Part shown: in pieces, positions 17,311 to 20,193 of the stretch
Layout of the letters: every line of letters begins with the position of its first letter
How positions within the stretch are numbered: the first letter of the stretch is position 1
Assembly (NCBI GenBank): GCA_027575805.1
Contig: JANBPU010000280.1
Coordinates: 1-20,193, forward strand
DNA: 20,193 nt
Direction of reading: 5' to 3'
Source: Mycoemilia scoparia
Taxonomy: Eukaryota > Kickxellomycota > Kickxellomycetes > Kickxellales > Kickxellaceae
Translations under genes and position numbers: made by a program
The notes under the pieces: generated by a model
The model's input: only the letters and a program-made list of their open reading frames with translations
The model's database searches: none
What the model was told of the DNA's origin: nothing

Positions 17311-19395
17311 TTAAGGTTTCCATCTATAATTATAAATAATAGAAAATTGTGAGATCAATCACATTGGCTATTGTGTGAATATATTGTATGATGATATTTG
17401 AAATGACTTTATATATATAACACTTACATTCTGAGCACTTTGTCTCTCCCACCACTGGCCACTTTATTGCCACTTGGGCTCCAATCAACTGTAAATACCT
17501 CGCTTTGGTGACCAGGAAGGACCTTCAGAAGCTTCTTTGTGCGTATATCCCAAAGGATCACAGTGCTATCTTTGCTAGAACTTACGAGCATTCGGCTGTC
17601 CGAAGACCAGGCAAGTCGGTATACTGCGGCTACATGACCACGCAATGATGTGATGAATTTTCCAGTATAGCCATCCCATAGCTTAACGCTGTTATCAAAG
17701 GAACCACTTGCTATAAATCGGCTATCTGGAGAAAAGGCGACATGATTTACAAGCTTTTGGTGACCAGTTAAGCGAGCAATAGGTTTGTTTGACTTGACTG
17801 GATCCCACAGGTACATTGTAAAATCGTCTGACCCAGTAACAAGCCTGACTGGACTACCACCAACAGCCTCTTCATATCTCTCTAGAGCTGCCACTTGTGC
17901 TAATGAGATATGCAAAAATAAAGATGTTTGGGATTTAGCATTCTGTAAACCATTTTTGGAATTTGATAACTAAAATCATATTATATACCTTGTTTCTTAT
18001 TTTCTGGGACGGGTTTAACAGGGTCGTGCGCACCAGTTCTTAGTACAAAATCTGTGCTTAGAGTAAGAGAGTTGACCCAGTGTGCATGACCGTTTAATGT
18101 CTTCCACAGAGTGCCATCTGTGTTCCAAATCTTTATGGTCTTGTCTCGAGAGCCAGTATAAATCTTTCCATCACCGCCCCATTGAATACATGCTACTGCA
18201 TTAGTATGCCCAGCAATGGATGCAATTGTCCTACGAAGCTTTGTATCCCAAATGCGCACTGTACCATCTTTGGATGAGCTAACTAGTCGATTTGCATCGG
18301 GGTTCCTAGAGTTAAGATGAACATATTAAGATACAATGATATTTGAGATCTATAGCTCAGTAATAAACAATTGAATCACAATAATCAAATATGTTTGCAC
18401 TATACTTACAGATGAAGTGGTTCCCAGCTTATACCAGTGATATATTTTGAGTGACCTTTTAATGGACCGCCGATTTCCTTTCCATTAGTGGGATTCCATA
18501 GTCTGACCTATGAAAAAAGATGATTCATAGAAGTAAAGAATTATTAGGGATTGTTTGATAATTTTAATGCACAGTCCGATTAGTAGAATATAAGATTATC
18601 TTACAGTCCCATCCATTCCACCGGATGCCAAAGTCTTCCCGTCTGGGGACCACGAGACACACATGACCCAATTTGTATGGCCTGTAATTCGCAAGTTAGG
18701 GTATATATAAGCAAAGGCATATTGGTTGTGCAAGAAGTTTTCTTGTTTCATTTAAATACATACCCTTGCAAGTGAATTGAGGTGTTTCTGTGTTTAAATC
18801 CCAAATTCGAACAGTCGTATCGCCTAAAAATATTTATAAAGCCATATGGTACTATTGGTGTTCCCGTTAATTAAAAACAAGCGCTTAAACTACATTGATC
18901 CTTCTTACCTGACCCACTTGCAAGTTGAGAAGAATCTGGGCTAAAACTTGCACAAAGAATAGATTCTGAATGACCTGGCATGCTAGAGGAACAGTGACTA
19001 ACAGGTCGAACACGAAATCTGGCTTGTGGATGATACACAACAACAATTGTATCTTCAGCTGATTGTGATTTTTTCTCAATAATGTCTTTTTGAAGAGAAT
19101 CAACAACCTCATCCCCATCAACATAAAAGGCATATGATAGCTCTTCATCCTATATTGTTTTGATCCAGACAATATAGGCATTATATTTAGACCCAAGTAT
19201 TAAGAATTACTCTCTTGATTATTTATACATTGATTTACTTACGTTAAGCAAAAGTTTATTGATCAGGACCCGAAGAACTTCCGGAGTTACATTTGTGGGC
19301 AGACTCAAAGGTGGTCCAGAATGCTCTCCATCGACCGATTGGAATTGAACAATGACCTGTTGTTCAGAGTTCTGTGTCTGTTCGCTTGCAGACAT
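17311..19395 (-). CDS. RSA4: Ribosome assembly factor Notchless/Rsa4 (eight exons)
   Basis: Exons (minus): 19395-19243, 19149-18909, 18823-18764, 18681-18605, 18507-18410, 18305-17989, 17899-17428, 17323-17311. The spliced protein has 476 residues; human NLE1 is about 485 and yeast Rsa4 about 515. The N-terminal NLE ubiquitin-like domain covers about 13-98 and ends in the typical VVVYHPQARFRVRPV. An eight-bladed WD40 propeller follows, with repeated GH...WD signatures such as GDTTVRIWD, GGMDGTVRLWN, SSKDGTVRIWD, SRDKTIKIWN, SFDNSVKLWD and SSKDSTVILWD. Known role: the NLE domain binds the MIDAS domain of the AAA ATPase Rea1/Mdn1 through an acidic residue, driving release of factors from nuclear pre-60S particles. 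The SAED loop (Glu83) is the likely counterpart; that is my inference. The insert PVPENKK...ALERYEE between blades is also usual. The last coding exon has only 13 nt and supplies IWKP and the stop, closing the final blade. Without it the reading would stop at VLRM. The start is the first ATG of the NLE exon. Confidence 0.93.
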
Positions 19396-20120
19396 TTTGA
19401 TTTTTATAAAAAATTTAAAAAAAAATATTGGAAAAGACAAAGGTTTAGAGAGCAAGTAACAGGTTCGTTCAAAAGTTGAAAAATCAGTTCAAAAATAAAA
19501 AAGGGTAATTGGAGGATCAAATTAAGATTATTTGAAAATACTAAAGGATCAGGTTTTTCTTGGGTAATGACATCATAAACTGCCATAATCTTTGATTCAT
19601 GGAAGGCTTTAACAGATTTAAAGTAAAAAATGCAAGAAAATTATAAGGTTAAAAATGAAAAGGTATAAAACAAAAATGAGTCCTCCAAAAAACTGTTTAA
19701 AATGAACAGTATAATTGATACATGTTTTGTTATATGAAGAGAGTACTGCAAGTGATATGTACTTTGACAAATACTGAGTAATTGTTAGAGCATATAGTAT
19801 ACAGCGTTGAAGAAAATTGCAAATAATATGTGGTTATGTAGATGAGGGTGGTGCAATGTAAATGATATGAGACTTCTACATTAAAATGTCCATTCTATTT
19901 GTTGCAATGTAAATATATGGGTGTAAGTTGAAATCATATTCTGCGGTTTGTGAAAAACCTGATTTGTGCTACTTTTAGGTAGAAATTTGTTTCACATATT
20001 TATATTACAGGCTCGTGGGAATACTTTTGGTGACAAAAATCACTATCATGGTAATAAAAGTTAGGAGTAAATTAAAGAAAAGGTAAATAATAAATAGACA
20101 CTGAATAAAGTTATAAATTT
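19396..20120. other. Upstream region of Notchless, no gene supported
   Basis: Very AT-rich. On the minus strand the bases just before the start codon are A/T runs typical of a fungal 5' flank. No clear TATA element or domain-bearing open frame is recognised. Confidence 0.5.
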
Positions 20121-20193
20121 GGGCGATTATTTTTGAAGGGTGACCATTTACTAGTAAAATGTGATCAGTCACCCTGTGTGATCAAAATTAGTG
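20121..20193. mobile_element. MITE-like family 1, copy F (cut by window end)
   Basis: The left end GGGCGATTATTTTTGAAGGG matches copies B and D. The interior has the palindrome TTTACTAGTAAA (20147-20158), then TGTGATCAGTCACC. The right inverted end lies outside the window. Confidence 0.7.

Noticed and set aside
17424..17426. TAA at 17426-17424 as the Notchless stop
   Set aside because: It lies inside a consensus donor GTAAGT; splicing to 17323 gives the expected LRIW ending.

Overview
The window looks like nuclear DNA of a fungus, probably an early-diverging lineage such as Mucoromycota; the phylum is an inference. The firm points are AT-rich DNA, genes split by short introns (about 80-150 nt) with GTAAG/GTATG donors, and a MIM1/Tom13 gene, a family known only from fungi. 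There are no ribosomal RNA genes, no CRISPR array and no bacterial-style operon. I see no virus or toxin gene.

Layout. Positions 1-4336 hold no gene I can support, only repeats and microsatellites. A long ATG-free, pyrimidine-rich leader (4337-4762) precedes an intronless HMG-box transcription factor (4763-6097). After a 1.3 kb gap comes a seven-exon mitochondrial carrier of the SLC25A38/Hem25 type (7413-8986, +), then an F-box/leucine-rich-repeat-like protein (9577-11211, -). Another 3 kb of repeat-bearing intergenic DNA follows. The right part is denser: a p24/TMED cargo receptor (14270-15144, +, three exons), MIM1 (15565-15900, +), TVP23 (16866-16140, -, two exons) and Notchless/Rsa4 (19395-17311, -, eight exons, the last carrying only 13 coding nt).

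Functionally these are mostly unrelated housekeeping genes. Two serve mitochondria (glycine import for haem synthesis; biogenesis of outer-membrane helical proteins), two serve the early secretory pathway/Golgi (p24, TVP23), and one serves 60S ribosome assembly (Notchless). The HMG-box and F-box genes are regulatory types without an assigned target. The HMG gene is visibly richer in G/C, especially at third codon positions, than its neighbours.

The most notable non-genic content is two families of short dispersed repeats. Family 1 is a MITE-like element of about 100-120 bp with terminal inverted repeats built on TTATTTTTGAAGGGT. It has six copies (two cut by the window ends), two flanked by 4-bp direct repeats. 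Two copies lie just upstream of genes (F-box, MIM1). Family 2 is a roughly 70-90 bp repeat seen four times, with CAAAAAT and GGGCCAAAAT blocks. Other items for a second look are a GC-AG intron in the p24 gene, the tiny last coding exon of Notchless, and a duplicated 5' splice site in TVP23 whose second copy would truncate the protein.
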